64,000 nt of DNA from positions 17,958 to 81,957 of the IMG/VR virus record IMGVR_UViG_3300031951_015091; one strand, 5' to 3'. Below are positions 33,901 through 43,549 of this stretch, piece by piece. The stretch comes from a virus. The notes beneath the pieces are model-generated. The model made no database searches and was not told the DNA's origin. It saw nothing but the letters and a program-made list of their open reading frames with translations. A program made the position numbers and the translations under genes. Numbering within the stretch: position 1 is the first letter of the stretch; every line of letters starts with the position of its first letter.

Positions 33901-36229
33901 TAGCAAAATACCCATAAGTTTCTTCAAATTTGCCTTCTAGTTTATAAATGTCAGAGATGTAAAGGCTATCTGATCTTCCAGGAATTTTATTTGGAACTGC
34001 AAGAGCAACTTGACTATCATTTAAATAAACTGTTGTATTTCCTACTGGAGAAACTCCTCCGGTTCCTATAGAATTTGTTACAGCCGATACAAGTGTTTTT
34101 ACTTTTGGAGATGTTGTATTAAAATCAACAGTTGCTATAACATCAACTGTTATCGAATCACCAACATTATTAAAATTAAGTGTTGCAGTAGAACCGCCAC
34201 CAGATATTTGAACGTATCTTCCATCAAATGGAAATGAAGGACCAAAACTACCAGAAGATCCAAAAGGAATAATTTGACCTTTTAAAAACTTTGTTGATGA
34301 AGTAACATTATTTGCAACAACTAAAAAATGTTGTGAAACTTGAGCTTCACTTAAAGTACCTGAGCCAACAAACAAATTTGTAGCAGAACCAGTAGAAAGA
34401 GAAAGTGCTCCAGTGCCTCCATTTACCGTTTGATTTCTAAATAAAACTTTACCTCTAAAATCTTGGTCAGTCATTCCAAAACTAACGAAAGATTGAGGCA
34501 CACGATATACTAGAGATTTAAAATTCGTATCAGAAATAAATGTGTTTCCAAAAGCAGCCGAAGGAGAAGAAAGTGTTTTATTAACAGAATCTACGTTTGC
34601 TGAAGAAAGAATATGTGCGCTAGAATTTGATTTAATAAAAGATTGTACATCTTTAATATTAAAATCTATTGTATAAGAAGAATTGCTTCTTGGTTGAGTT
34701 ACAAACGTATCAGCAATTTTAGCTGTTTTGTTTAGGTGATCGTAAGAAACAATTCTATGTTTTACATTATCAGCACCATAACCAGAAGAAATGCGAACAA
34801 TAGCATTGTAATAAGCATTAGCAACATTTGATACTTGACCTGCGGTAGTTGAAAGGATTATGTGTGTTGAATTGCCTGATCCTCCACAATTTCCTGTTAC
34901 TGTAGAAAGTCTTGTATCAAAGATATAAAAATTATATTTGTGTGTATCTGAAATTGCAGTATTGGAAGCTGAGACAAATTCAATTTCACGAATTCTTGCT
35001 GTACCAATTTTAGTAGAACCGTAAGATGTGGTATTTGATGTACTTACATTTCCATTAGCTACACAATGTAAATCAAACCCTTCCATTGTTCCAGTATCAA
35101 ACAATCCTTTAGCATTAGTTACAGTAATATAATTTCCATAGTTAGCTGCAATATCATAATTTTGAACAGCATATTTTTCTCTTGCTCGTTCTAATGTTAT
35201 ATTTGTTGGCGATATAGTTTCAATTTCAAAACCACGTACATATGCTTTTCCTGCACTCAGTTTAGCAGTAAATAAAGCTGAATTTGAAGTATTGGATGCA
35301 CTATCAGGAACATGATCTTTTAAATAAATTGTAAAAGGTTGTACTGTATAGTTACCTGATTCATCATAAGTTCTTCTAGCAAAAGTTTTTTCTAATTCAG
35401 CATAAAGAGGGTAATTATTTCTTAATGTAATTGTTCCGTTTTCAATTCGAACAATTTCAATAAATTTCGTGTCATCAGTAGAATTTAAACTCCTTGCAGT
35501 TAATACTAAATCTACTTTATAACGAGTAGCTCCTGGTGCTTGATAGTTTGAAGCATTTAAAGCAGGATCTAGTAGAGTAGTATCAGTTCTCTCATCAATA
35601 ATACTCTCTTGATAAGCTAAACCAATTCGATATGATGGAGAATTATCATATTTGTTCAATACAATTGTTTGAGATGAAACTTTAACAAAAAAATCATCTA
35701 TAAAATAAACACCTTCATTTACACTTGCAGTTGATCCTTTGCCCGTAGATTCTATTGGCAATAAACGAGCTTCAAATTGATCATCATCTATTGTAAAAAA
35801 AGTTTCATTGTCTACAAGAGTTAAACCTGTTTTATATTCAACAAATATTGTTGGAGGATCTGTTAATGTTCCTTCTTTTATCGCAACAACTTTTCCTAAT
35901 GAACCATTTGAAGCTAAAGCGTGAGCATTACCAATATTTTTTCCAAGAAAATTATTTACATCAATATCTTGGCCACCAACAGTTGTTGTTCTTAGTTTAT
36001 GATATATTACTGAGGTAGAAACAGAAACTTCTCCTCCAGTAACAACCGATCCATTTTTAAAAATATGTTTACCAAAACGAGAAATTTGTTTTTGAAGAAT
36101 GGTTTGAAGTTGAGTTAATTCTCGAGCTTGAACAGCATAACCTGGCCGAAAAAGAACTCGAAGAAATTTTTTATCTTCATCGTAATCATCATAGTATGGA
36201 TTTACATTAAAATTTTGAACTAATGCCAT
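30941..36229 (-). CDS. DUF4815-type giant virion structural protein
   Basis: The 1762-residue protein begins with NVNPYYDDYDEDKKFLRVLF and RPGYAVQARELTQLQTILQ, the signature of the DUF4815 family found in cyanophage and pelagiphage baseplate-region proteins. Beta-rich domains fill the middle. Near residue 1590 comes a Gly-rich hinge and then CKIICSEMAQQGFFAPDINE and a conserved aromatic block. Unusually for a virion protein there are two hydrophobic segments near the C-terminus, around 1693-1712 (LVFWLGLIICSIVGL) and 1728-1750 (YTIFTFMVAFYILVSSINIV), then a basic tail. It lies downstream of gp8 in the baseplate operon. Confidence 0.85.
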   Translation of the reverse strand: MALVQNFNVNPYYDDYDEDKKFLRVLFRPGYAVQARELTQLQTILQKQISRFGKHIFKNGSVVTGGEVSVSTSVIYHKLRTTTVGGQDIDVNNFLGKNIGNAHALASNGSLGKVVAIKEGTLTDPPTIFVEYKTGLTLVDNETFFTIDDDQFEARLLPIESTGKGSTASVNEGVYFIDDFFVKVSSQTIVLNKYDNSPSYRIGLAYQESIIDERTDTTLLDPALNASNYQAPGATRYKVDLVLTARSLNSTDDTKFIEIVRIENGTITLRNNYPLYAELEKTFARRTYDESGNYTVQPFTIYLKDHVPDSASNTSNSALFTAKLSAGKAYVRGFEIETISPTNITLERAREKYAVQNYDIAANYGNYITVTNAKGLFDTGTMEGFDLHCVANGNVSTSNTTSYGSTKIGTARIREIEFVSASNTAISDTHKYNFYIFDTRLSTVTGNCGGSGNSTHIILSTTAGQVSNVANAYYNAIVRISSGYGADNVKHRIVSYDHLNKTAKIADTFVTQPRSNSSYTIDFNIKDVQSFIKSNSSAHILSSANVDSVNKTLSSPSAAFGNTFISDTNFKSLVYRVPQSFVSFGMTDQDFRGKVLFRNQTVNGGTGALSLSTGSATNLFVGSGTLSEAQVSQHFLVVANNVTSSTKFLKGQIIPFGSSGSFGPSFPFDGRYVQISGGGSTATLNFNNVGDSITVDVIATVDFNTTSPKVKTLVSAVTNSIGTGGVSPVGNTTVYLNDSQVALAVPNKIPGRSDSLYISDIYKLEGKFEETYGYFAITSGGRSYKSSFKVIDSKDISTAVVAADLSDTSKDITDRYILNDGQTDAYYDHGSITLKAGALPPTGQLLVLVNYFTHTGDGYFTVDSYNNASLGATEDIRYAKIPNYTSPATGEVYKLRDCVDFRPIRTNASAVSGNFTLSGISIPRADEALESDYSYYIPRIDRIVLGEDKKFRVVKGISSLNPNTPAEPDGTMSLYTIFVNPYTFFPSDTKVKYIENKRYTMRDIGKLEKRIDNLEYYTTLNLLERSAQDLTVLDDNGLERFKNGILTDTFRGHQVGDVKNVDYKCAMDFEAGELRPYFEDESISFVVNTSFTTANVEAGQIVVSPYTIKSIISQNVATNGIAVNPFVLSNYSGTLDFTPPGDFWIDKETRPDVLVNLEGENDAWAQIGEALHDTRAAGWGNQWNSWNTFVSGQTVDVQTRVEGRSSGYLDYNDTVKSTTTTTYYSKDRTGTKKVLVPERITKSIGARQVDLSIIPYIRAQWIITVAKNLRPNEYHYLYAEQGDLDGTKYIEFPSIAWLANVSSDFNDSYGVYERVTSSSGGSAIVVKQSGRSWSLDQPVIYLSDVRGTFAANDTITGTLSGATAKIDIMFWNNGNVTSATANTVTLGSGAPYNNTYVDVVTTYANVTWPFTGTKVLEDPIDATQFYKIRIIAGTGIGQERTIINYNGSTKVATLSSNWDVNPDSTSRWSVGKPQSDDHGDMAGRWYLPNYGPTAYDNGWRSRTGARLIRLTNSSTNDPQLTSSFAEEQWYAQGVLNTVENVSVSVRVPTIQVQAIYERQDNIAKSSVVQREVLGSTLIRDRTPPPSGGGSGCKIICSEMAQQGFFAPDINEADQRFGRRLQRNHPIIYRGYVYWAKTIVEWLKGRGPSLYLWDMKDNNEMQRNIALHMTEVIARPWSDEMAYVERVRDEGSLVGKLVFWLGLIICSIVGLTNPNLSKPDSRLKGYTIFTFMVAFYILVSSINIVTSPFKVIKEYFKSKLIRN

Positions 36230-36238
36230 TTTTAACCT

Positions 36239-37840
36239 TTAAAAATTAATAATAATTTTAATATTTTCAGCTTGACCAAGTATTCTGTCTGTTTTTTGTT
36301 CATTCGTTACATATAAAAATTCACCAGAATATGGTTCAAATTCAGGATTATCAATTGTAACTATTGTTCTAGTAGCTCCAGAGGTAAAGCCAGTTATGAT
36401 ACCTCCAGAAGTAAATGTGCCTTTTACTTTTGTTAATTTTACAGAACTAAGTGTTTGGTCATTAACAAATCCGTAAGCAATAGGACTACTTGTATTGCCT
36501 TGGTAAACATATTCGTTTAAATTAAAACTTGCTCCAGCAATCAAAGATAAATCTGTTGTTTGTGAAAATACTGAATTTGATGTGCTATTATTTGAAGCTA
36601 AAAGTTCTTCATATTTATGAGGATTTCTTAAAAGACTAACTTGCCTAAAACTTGTATTTGGAGAAATTAAACCACTTTCTGTGGTATCATTTTCTCCGAT
36701 AGTAACAGCTATCATTACGTTATTTGCATTTAGTTCTCTTGCTGGGTTAAAACCATGGCCGTATTTTGAAGGTAAAATTACACGGCAATTTGCTCCTGTT
36801 CCTGAACCATATATTGTTGCATTAGCATATGTGTAACCTGTACCAATACTCGTTACTGTTACTTTAGAAACATTTGCATTTGCAGCAGAAACACCTGAAG
36901 AAGTATCAGATAACAAAACATTTGCTGCTGCACCTGTGCCTGAACCATCAATAAAAAGTCTTGTGGATATTGAAAGGTCATTTGTGTTCCCTCCAGTTCC
37001 AGTTGTTGTTGAAGAAAGATTTATAACACCAGTTGAAATTGATATATCTTCAATATGTGTTGTTGGCGGTATTCCTGTTCCAGAAATTAACATGTTTTGT
37101 AAATTTGATAAAGTAGGAATACTAAAAACTTCTAAAACTAAAGCAGTATTTGATAATTTTAATGTTGTTTGACCAGATGTAAAACCATTAACTTTAATAT
37201 TTGAAGCTTGACGATAGTTTGTTCCTTTATCTGTTACTATAATACTTGTTAATTCTCCATCTACAACATTTAATGAACTAACATTAAAATCTAAGGCCGA
37301 TGTATTTGTTGGTGCAGGAATCCATTGATTTGTAAAAAATTTGTTAAAAGGAGTAATATTATACATGTATTTCCAAATATAACCATCAGCAGTAGCAATA
37401 TTACCATTTGAAGTTACATAATCTCCAGTAGGTTCAACTGTTGATAAGGAAGAATTATTATTTGAAACACACTTGTAAACATTTCGTGCCGAAGTCATAA
37501 CATACATTGGGTTTAAACTCTGAGAACTATTTGATTTAAATAATTCAGAAAATTCTATTGTATCATCAAAAGCTCTGTATTTTACGTTTGCTGTCCAATT
37601 GTATCTAGGGATTACTAACTGCACATCATTACCTGTTATTCTTTTTCCAGCAAACATATTATCCCAAACCAATTTGTCCGCTGAAACGGTTTCAACTATT
37701 GAATCTGGAGAAGATTCGTTAGCATATACTATGTGATTTCCAATAGTGATATAAGCAATCGTTGGAGTTTCTTCTGAAAAAGACTCCTTGAACTGCTCAG
37801 CAGCATTAAAAGACAGTTTTTTGGTTATAATTGATGGCAT
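36239..37840 (-). CDS. 8: Baseplate wedge subunit gp8
   Basis: The N-terminal 170 residues match the gp8 wedge family: PSIITKKLSFNAAEQFKESF, LVIPRYNWTANVKYRAFDD, then YVMTSARNVYKCVSNNNSS and ADGYIWKYMYNITPFNKFF. T4 gp8 dimers link the gp6-gp7 core to gp10. At 533 residues it is much longer than T4 gp8 (334). The extra C-terminal half has beta modules, among them VTSIGTGYTYANATIYGSG, which recur in gp6 and gp7. It lies ten bases after gp7 in the same direction. Confidence 0.92.
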   Translation of the reverse strand: MPSIITKKLSFNAAEQFKESFSEETPTIAYITIGNHIVYANESSPDSIVETVSADKLVWDNMFAGKRITGNDVQLVIPRYNWTANVKYRAFDDTIEFSELFKSNSSQSLNPMYVMTSARNVYKCVSNNNSSLSTVEPTGDYVTSNGNIATADGYIWKYMYNITPFNKFFTNQWIPAPTNTSALDFNVSSLNVVDGELTSIIVTDKGTNYRQASNIKVNGFTSGQTTLKLSNTALVLEVFSIPTLSNLQNMLISGTGIPPTTHIEDISISTGVINLSSTTTGTGGNTNDLSISTRLFIDGSGTGAAANVLLSDTSSGVSAANANVSKVTVTSIGTGYTYANATIYGSGTGANCRVILPSKYGHGFNPARELNANNVMIAVTIGENDTTESGLISPNTSFRQVSLLRNPHKYEELLASNNSTSNSVFSQTTDLSLIAGASFNLNEYVYQGNTSSPIAYGFVNDQTLSSVKLTKVKGTFTSGGIITGFTSGATRTIVTIDNPEFEPYSGEFLYVTNEQKTDRILGQAENIKIIINF

Positions 37841-37849
37841 GGATTCTAT

Positions 37850-40588
37850 TTATGTCAATATAATTAAAGATTGATTGCTTGTATTCTTTGTAAAGGCAAG
37901 AGATACTGATAAGTTTGTGTTACTAATTATGCTGTTTATTGTTCTAATTTCACCGTTGACTGAAACATTAGAACCAAGAGTTAAAATACCTCTATTATTT
38001 GCAACACTAAAATAAGTGTTGTTTCCAATTATGTAAATTGAATTATTTTGAGTTGTTACTAAACCAGAAATTGTATTTGTTGATTGATAAAATACTTGAG
38101 ATTTTGGCGCATTTGCTTCTTTCTCCATATTAAACCAAGCAAAATTAATAAACCCTGTTGGATGCAATAGTTGTTTTAATATATCTTTATATTTTGCAAA
38201 TGAAATTGTTGATGAGGTTATGTACGCATAATCATAGTAATAATTACCTCCTTGTATGCGTCTTTCGTAACTAGAAATAATAGAATCTGTTGTTGTCCAT
38301 CTTCCAGGAAAAGTTGAAAAAGAAGGTCCAATATTTGCTGTTGCGGAAGCTGAACCACTTCCTTTTTGTGTCAAATCTATTGTTGGCGCAAATCTATAAT
38401 TATTTCCTGGATAAGTAATCTTAATTGTTTTAATAGCACCTTCTCTGAAGGTTACATCCGTAGATATATTATCTCCATCTCCCATCAAAGAAGTAATTGC
38501 TATTTGAGCTCCATTGCCTGTTGTTGAATAAATCGCAACATTTGGAAAATTATTTTGTGTATAATTTGATCCTCCAACAACACCCCTCGCATAAGATCCT
38601 AACTTAGTATTAGAAAAAGAAGTTGTTCCATCAGTAAACCGGAAAGCAACATTAACAGTAGCATGTGTGGTATTAATTACCGAATTTACATATCTTTCTT
38701 GACACCGAATAACAATTTTATCATTTACTCGTAAATCATTTGTGAAATTTGTATTAGTTCCAATTATTAATATTGAATTATTTGTAATGGCAACATTACC
38801 ATCAATTCTAGGAGGTTGAATTTGTACTGCTTGAACAAAGCCGTTTGATGCAACATTACTTACGGCAGCTGCAGCTCCATATCCTTTAGTTCCTATAGGA
38901 TTTGAATAAAAATAAACTTCATCTCCAACTTTATAATTTAAACCTCCTACAGTAGTTAAACCACTAATGCCTTTACTAACATCTATCCTGCCAATTGACC
39001 TCAAATCTTTAAGATCTTTTTCAATATAATTATCTAATTCACCAGCAGTGTAAATAGCTGCCTGATATACATCCATTTCTGCTTCTTCAACACCGGTTAA
39101 AACCCATTCTGTTTCACCTTTTTGGATTGGTCCAAGATTAATAATAATATTAGAATTAAAAGCATCCACAATTCTAGTATTTGCATTTTGTGTTCGAGTA
39201 TTTACTATATTATAACTAGCGGCATTAATTGTTGTAGCAGCATATGGGCCTATGTAACCTGAAGCTAAGACACTATAAGTATTATTAGTAAAAATAGTAT
39301 TAGCTGTTTCTGTAATAACTCCTATTGTCACTACGTTAGAATTATAATAACCTCTAAAAAGACTATCTTGAGCTTTAAATCCTGCACCACCATATGATAC
39401 ATTTATAGAAGCAACATTTGTTCCTTGTACTTCTTCAACTTCTGCTGTTGCAATTTCTTCAGCACCACCACCTAATACTAATATAGGGTCTCCAACATTA
39501 TAAGAAAAACCTACATTATTAATTTGTATGCTATTTACAATAGAAAAAGTATCAGCATTAAAAGTTATTAAAGAACCATCACTAGCAATAACATCAAATT
39601 TTACTATTTCTCCATTTATAAAATTACCTGCTAATGATTTACCATCAATAAACAATTCAAAAGGTAAAGGAAAATTTGCGTTTTCAGAAATAATTGTTTC
39701 TACAGCTTTTTCAATAAGAGCTGTAGCACCAGATGTTAAACCAGTAACTTTTCTATTTTTTAAAATAGTATAGTCAAATTTATTGTAAACAATTTTTATA
39801 TTATCACTAGAAGTAGGAGTTGTTGTAAAATATATTTTTTTTGATTCTCTACGAATTTCGTAATCTACATTTTCTTGTTTTAAAGTATTATTAATGTAAA
39901 CACTTATTTCGCCAGAATTAACAAATTGAGCAAGCAAAATTTCTTTATTGCTACCATTACCAACATGAATACTTCTAACATCTTTTTCTATTTTAAGACT
40001 TTTTTCAATTATCCATTTTCCATCAGAAGCTCTCAGTATTCTACTTTTTGGAAGAATAATGTCAACATCTTCATTAAATAAAAGCTTAAACAATAATTTA
40101 AAAGATTCGTCTATACCTTTTGATAGGTAAAGTGGTAAAATATTTTTAATTAAAAAATCTTTATCTACTTGAACATCTTTAGGTATTAATGATACAAAAC
40201 TATTCACAAAATTATCTTCAAATTGATCTACTGATCTATCAACATCATTAATATTTCGTATATCTTTGATCGAAGATGTTAAACTATTGCTTGTTGGATT
40301 AGTAAGTGTAGCTGTTCCTGTGCCTGTTCCAACACCAGTAGCGATAAAAGAAGTTCCAACTGTTGCTCCGGCTGGAGCTCCAATTGCTTGCCAATTTGTT
40401 GTTCCTAAAGTATTGATAGTATAACGAGTTCCAATAACAAAAGAACCAGCTAAAACAGGAAGTGTTGATTGATCTTGTTCTAAAAACTGATAATAAGCTT
40501 TTAAAAATTGAATGAATAATGGATATTCTTCCCGAATAAATTCAGGGACTTGTTCACTAACAAAAAGTGAAGTATTGGAAAATGACAT
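37850..40588 (-). CDS. 7: Baseplate wedge initiator gp7 (aquatic phage type)
   Basis: The 912-residue protein follows gp6 by one-base overlap and has the aquatic gp7 start VSEQVPEFIREEYPLFIQFL then KAYYQFLEQDQ. Near residue 60 there is an inserted NTLGTTNWQAIGAPAG module. A central DINDVD-like helical stretch is followed by a long beta-rich body. Two copies of the IIGTNTNFTNDLRVNDKIVI-type beta-module lie near 606 and 853. Close to the C-terminus, FAKYKDILKQLLHPTGFINF is well conserved in these proteins. In T4, gp7 is the wedge backbone that gp10, gp8 and gp6 bind. Confidence 0.85.
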   Translation of the reverse strand: MSFSNTSLFVSEQVPEFIREEYPLFIQFLKAYYQFLEQDQSTLPVLAGSFVIGTRYTINTLGTTNWQAIGAPAGATVGTSFIATGVGTGTGTATLTNPTSNSLTSSIKDIRNINDVDRSVDQFEDNFVNSFVSLIPKDVQVDKDFLIKNILPLYLSKGIDESFKLLFKLLFNEDVDIILPKSRILRASDGKWIIEKSLKIEKDVRSIHVGNGSNKEILLAQFVNSGEISVYINNTLKQENVDYEIRRESKKIYFTTTPTSSDNIKIVYNKFDYTILKNRKVTGLTSGATALIEKAVETIISENANFPLPFELFIDGKSLAGNFINGEIVKFDVIASDGSLITFNADTFSIVNSIQINNVGFSYNVGDPILVLGGGAEEIATAEVEEVQGTNVASINVSYGGAGFKAQDSLFRGYYNSNVVTIGVITETANTIFTNNTYSVLASGYIGPYAATTINAASYNIVNTRTQNANTRIVDAFNSNIIINLGPIQKGETEWVLTGVEEAEMDVYQAAIYTAGELDNYIEKDLKDLRSIGRIDVSKGISGLTTVGGLNYKVGDEVYFYSNPIGTKGYGAAAAVSNVASNGFVQAVQIQPPRIDGNVAITNNSILIIGTNTNFTNDLRVNDKIVIRCQERYVNSVINTTHATVNVAFRFTDGTTSFSNTKLGSYARGVVGGSNYTQNNFPNVAIYSTTGNGAQIAITSLMGDGDNISTDVTFREGAIKTIKITYPGNNYRFAPTIDLTQKGSGSASATANIGPSFSTFPGRWTTTDSIISSYERRIQGGNYYYDYAYITSSTISFAKYKDILKQLLHPTGFINFAWFNMEKEANAPKSQVFYQSTNTISGLVTTQNNSIYIIGNNTYFSVANNRGILTLGSNVSVNGEIRTINSIISNTNLSVSLAFTKNTSNQSLIILT

Positions 40589-42651
40589 TAGTTAGTAAGT
40601 GCAGTTAAAGTTGTTACCACAGAAGATGGATCTGTGCTATCAATTGTTAAAATAGTATTTCTTACTGGTTCAATAATACCTTTTTCCGATTCTACGGTCA
40701 AACGCATTTGGCCGTCAGTAGAAGAAACGGTAACGATATTAATATCATTCAATGTAATTTTACCTGTTTCGTAATTTATTTCACCAACATTTTCATCAAC
40801 AACTTGCCTTTGAGCTGTAGAATCATAATAAATTGTTCTAAGAGTTCCTATCTTTGCATCAATTTGTGCGGTTGCTGTAGCTGAAATACCTCCACCACCA
40901 GATAACGTAATTATAGCCCTAGTATAATCAATACCTCTATTTGTAATCACAATTTCTTTAACTGTTCCATTCACAAGTTTTGCTTCAGCTGAAGCGCCAG
41001 TTCCGTCACCGGTAATAACAACGGTTGGAGCAGTTATGTAATTTAAACCAGGGTTAGTAATTAATATTGAAGAAATTCCGGTAAAAGATGATGGCACTTC
41101 TTCAATCACAACCGTCCTTAACACAGAAGATGAATCTCTAGTTTGAAATTCTGTTGAAGAAAGTCTGTTCGTTGTAGTTCCTCTTTTTAAAGGAATATTA
41201 AAATTTATTTCATATGAAAAATTTTGATTTAATCTTGGCGTAAATCTTTTTTGAGCTTTTATAACTAATTGATTACCTATAATTGCATTTAAATCAACTG
41301 CATCAATTGAAGCTTCTAATTTTGAATCAACCAATCTAGAATTAAATTTATTCAAATAAGTATTTCTATATTCTAATATAGCGTTTTTAATATTATCTTT
41401 TAATCTTTGTTCAGTTACCGTTGTTTTTTTAGGATCATATCTAGCATCTACATCAATTAAAATGTACAAATATGTTGGATCTATTATTTCTGTACTAACC
41501 GATATTACAGATTTTGGATCAATAATTTCAGAAACAATTCTTTGTTTTTCTGCTTCAGAAATATAATAATTTTCTTTTGGTTTTAAAGAAACAAATATTT
41601 TTCCGTATACAGGAGGATCATTATCTTCTCCACCCCAAACAGAAATTGATTCGATGTTTGGATAACTATTTAAAATATATGTAGCATAATCTTTATTTGT
41701 TACTAAACGATTTTGTGTAGAAAATCTGGCTGAAGCTGAAAATTTTATACTGTCAACAGATTCTCTAAGAGATCCACCTGAAGCTGAACTTTTTGGATTT
41801 ATTAAAAAATTTGTTAGTGCAGCACCAGTTGAATCAACTACGGTAGAAGTAGCAATAAAAGTATTTGCTTTATTTGCTTCAGTTGCACTTGTTACAAGAT
41901 ATGTAGCAGTAACAATTGATCCATCTGGCAAAGATTTTCCAATAACATCGTTACCAAAATAAATTTGATATAACCCGCCTCTTCCTTCCTGTAAAAAAAA
42001 CACTTCAGAATCAGAAGTTATATCTAAAACATCAGTTACTTTTTGATAAATTTTTGCTGCACTATTAGCTGAATTTGGCGTTACACTAACCCTTAATGTT
42101 GTTGTATCGATGTTTGGATCTGGTAATTGAAAGATTGATTTTGGATTTGAAGATTTTTCAAAAGAGAATGAATAAGAAATGAACTGACCTTCATAAATTT
42201 GTAGATCTTCAAAAATATATTTTGTATTTGATTTTGTAACAGTTGTATCTTGAACAACAACAAAGTTATAAGCTTTACTATCAATTTGGCTAGAAAGAAA
42301 AGAAAATCCTTGTGGTAATGTACATGTTCCTGATGTTGTATTGTTTGATTCAACGGTAAAATCAATAATTGCTACCGGAGCTTTTGACGAATAAGGAATA
42401 TACCCTAAAGATTTTGCGTGTGAAACAACAGAATCTCTGAGTAAGGCGGTATCTAAAAAAGATTCATTTGCTACCATATTTAAATAGTAGGCATTATAAT
42501 GAGTATTGTAAGCAAGAATGTCTAACAGAATAGAAAGTCCAGCACCATCAAAATCATAATCTTGAAATTCTGCTTGTTGTTTTAAAAATGCTTTTAAATT
42601 TGCTTTGATAGTATCAAAGTCGAGTTCTGTTACTCTTAAACGATCTACCAT
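40588..42651 (-). CDS. 6: Baseplate wedge subunit gp6
   Basis: The protein is a clear gp6 match: RVTELDFDTIKANLKAFLKQ, FDGAGLSILLDILAYNTHYN and LLRDSVVSHAKSLGYIPYSS at the N-terminus, and a central YATYILNSYPNIESISVWGG, then YGKIFVSLKPK, as in the J-like/gp47 wedge fold. Its 687 residues are near the T4 length of 660. Two G-x-NY/G-x-DY modules (near 515 and 555) are inserted towards the C-terminus. gp6 dimers form the ring that holds the wedges together. The start is two bases from the gp25 stop. Confidence 0.95.
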   Translation of the reverse strand: MVDRLRVTELDFDTIKANLKAFLKQQAEFQDYDFDGAGLSILLDILAYNTHYNAYYLNMVANESFLDTALLRDSVVSHAKSLGYIPYSSKAPVAIIDFTVESNNTTSGTCTLPQGFSFLSSQIDSKAYNFVVVQDTTVTKSNTKYIFEDLQIYEGQFISYSFSFEKSSNPKSIFQLPDPNIDTTTLRVSVTPNSANSAAKIYQKVTDVLDITSDSEVFFLQEGRGGLYQIYFGNDVIGKSLPDGSIVTATYLVTSATEANKANTFIATSTVVDSTGAALTNFLINPKSSASGGSLRESVDSIKFSASARFSTQNRLVTNKDYATYILNSYPNIESISVWGGEDNDPPVYGKIFVSLKPKENYYISEAEKQRIVSEIIDPKSVISVSTEIIDPTYLYILIDVDARYDPKKTTVTEQRLKDNIKNAILEYRNTYLNKFNSRLVDSKLEASIDAVDLNAIIGNQLVIKAQKRFTPRLNQNFSYEINFNIPLKRGTTTNRLSSTEFQTRDSSSVLRTVVIEEVPSSFTGISSILITNPGLNYITAPTVVITGDGTGASAEAKLVNGTVKEIVITNRGIDYTRAIITLSGGGGISATATAQIDAKIGTLRTIYYDSTAQRQVVDENVGEINYETGKITLNDINIVTVSSTDGQMRLTVESEKGIIEPVRNTILTIDSTDPSSVVTTLTALTN

Positions 42652-42652
42652 T

Positions 42653-43057
42653 TTATCTAATTCGCTCTAGAAAAAAATTAATTGTGATTGGGTTTGGACT
42701 ATTAATAATATAAAATTCTAAAGTTATTTTATATGTATTGTCATCTGGAGAAGCTGTAGCAATAACTTTAGAAACTTGAGCTCTAGGCTCAAAATTGCCA
42801 ATTACTTCGGTTATTTCTCTTTCAATTCTTGCCGCAATTATTGAATCAACATTTTCAAATAATAAACGCCTAACATTGCTACCTATTTCTGGTTGAAAAG
42901 GTCTTTCATAGTGATTCGTTAAAATTAAATTTTTAATTGAATTAATAATAGCATATTCATTTACATGCGTATTTACATCTTTTTTGATTGGATGTTTTGT
43001 AAATTTTAAATCCAAATCTTTAAAGGTGCGTTGAGATTTTATGTCTATGGTGGCCAT
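42653..43057 (-). CDS. 25: Baseplate wedge subunit gp25
   Basis: The 134-residue protein matches the gp25/TssE-like family in length and sequence. FKDLDLKFTKHPIKKDVNTH is the N-terminal arm and LILTNHYERPFQPEIGSNVR contains the family's EIGSxVR signature, where gp25 contacts gp6 and nucleates the sheath. It is followed at once by gp6, as in most T4-like baseplate operons. An AATAAATA run lies just before the ATG, but too close to serve as an ordinary promoter for this gene. Confidence 0.95.
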   Translation of the reverse strand: MATIDIKSQRTFKDLDLKFTKHPIKKDVNTHVNEYAIINSIKNLILTNHYERPFQPEIGSNVRRLLFENVDSIIAARIEREITEVIGNFEPRAQVSKVIATASPDDNTYKITLEFYIINSPNPITINFFLERIR

Positions 43058-43068
43058 TTTCTATTTAT

Positions 43069-43359
43069 TCAACCTCCAGCAAAGACGTTACCTGATCCCG
43101 CAGCCACAGATGTACATCCAGAAATTGCATCTCCAACTCTACCTGCACCCTTTGAATTAACATAAACTGTTGTTGATCCAACAGCAATTGGAGCTGCATG
43201 AGCTGGACATGGAGCTCCAGGCAATAAATGAACCGTGTTCACATCGCCTTGTCTAGACCAGGCTATACCGTTAACAAATACATCTCCTGAACCTTGAGCT
43301 CTAGTTGGTCCAGAACAATGTGTAACATCTGCATCACCAATTCTTGTTGCTGCGGGCAC
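43069..43359 (-). CDS. PAAR-domain spike tip protein (gp5.4-like)
   Basis: The 96-residue protein has the PAAR fold pattern: RIGDADVTHCSG, GDVFVNGIAWSRQGDVNT, CPAHAAPIAVGSTTVYVNSK and GAGRVGDAISGC. Its His and Cys residues (H14, H44, C51/H54 and C81) are placed to bind the metal ion at the tip. It starts at a GTG (43359) with GGAG upstream and overlaps the preceding gene by 26 bases. Such proteins cap the gp5 needle and sharpen it for membrane piercing. Confidence 0.93.
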   Translation of the reverse strand: MPAATRIGDADVTHCSGPTRAQGSGDVFVNGIAWSRQGDVNTVHLLPGAPCPAHAAPIAVGSTTVYVNSKGAGRVGDAISGCTSVAAGSGNVFAGG

Positions 43360-43549
43360 GCTCTTTCTCCATCAGTTTTTGAAGTTTATTATTCCAACTT
43401 TCAATTTCTTCATGTTGTTCTTCAGTATGTGGTGCATCCGGCACCTCAGGTAAAAACTTAATCACATTGTCAAATTCTTCAGGTATATCTTCATACCTTG
43501 TATATGTTTCTAATTTTCCATTTACTAAAATAACAAATTCGTGTGGCAT
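43334..43549 (-). CDS. Small baseplate-operon protein of unknown function
   Basis: The 71-residue protein begins MPHEFVILVNGKLETYTRYE and continues with a Pro/Glu-rich centre and a charged C-terminal helix (HEEIESWNNKLQKLMEKERA). It lies between gp5 and the PAAR gene and overlaps both (one base and 26 bases), a position held by a small conserved gene in many aquatic T4-like phages. There is no membrane segment or enzyme motif. A spike-assembly role is possible from context only. Confidence 0.65.
   Translation of the reverse strand: MPHEFVILVNGKLETYTRYEDIPEEFDNVIKFLPEVPDAPHTEEQHEEIESWNNKLQKLMEKERARSNKNW

Noticed and set aside
37847-37854. CATAAATA just before gp8 as a late promoter (and similar boxes before gp25 and the gene at 63648)
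   Set aside because: The boxes end only a few bases before the ATG, so a transcript would be leaderless; AT-rich stop and leader sequence can produce them by chance.
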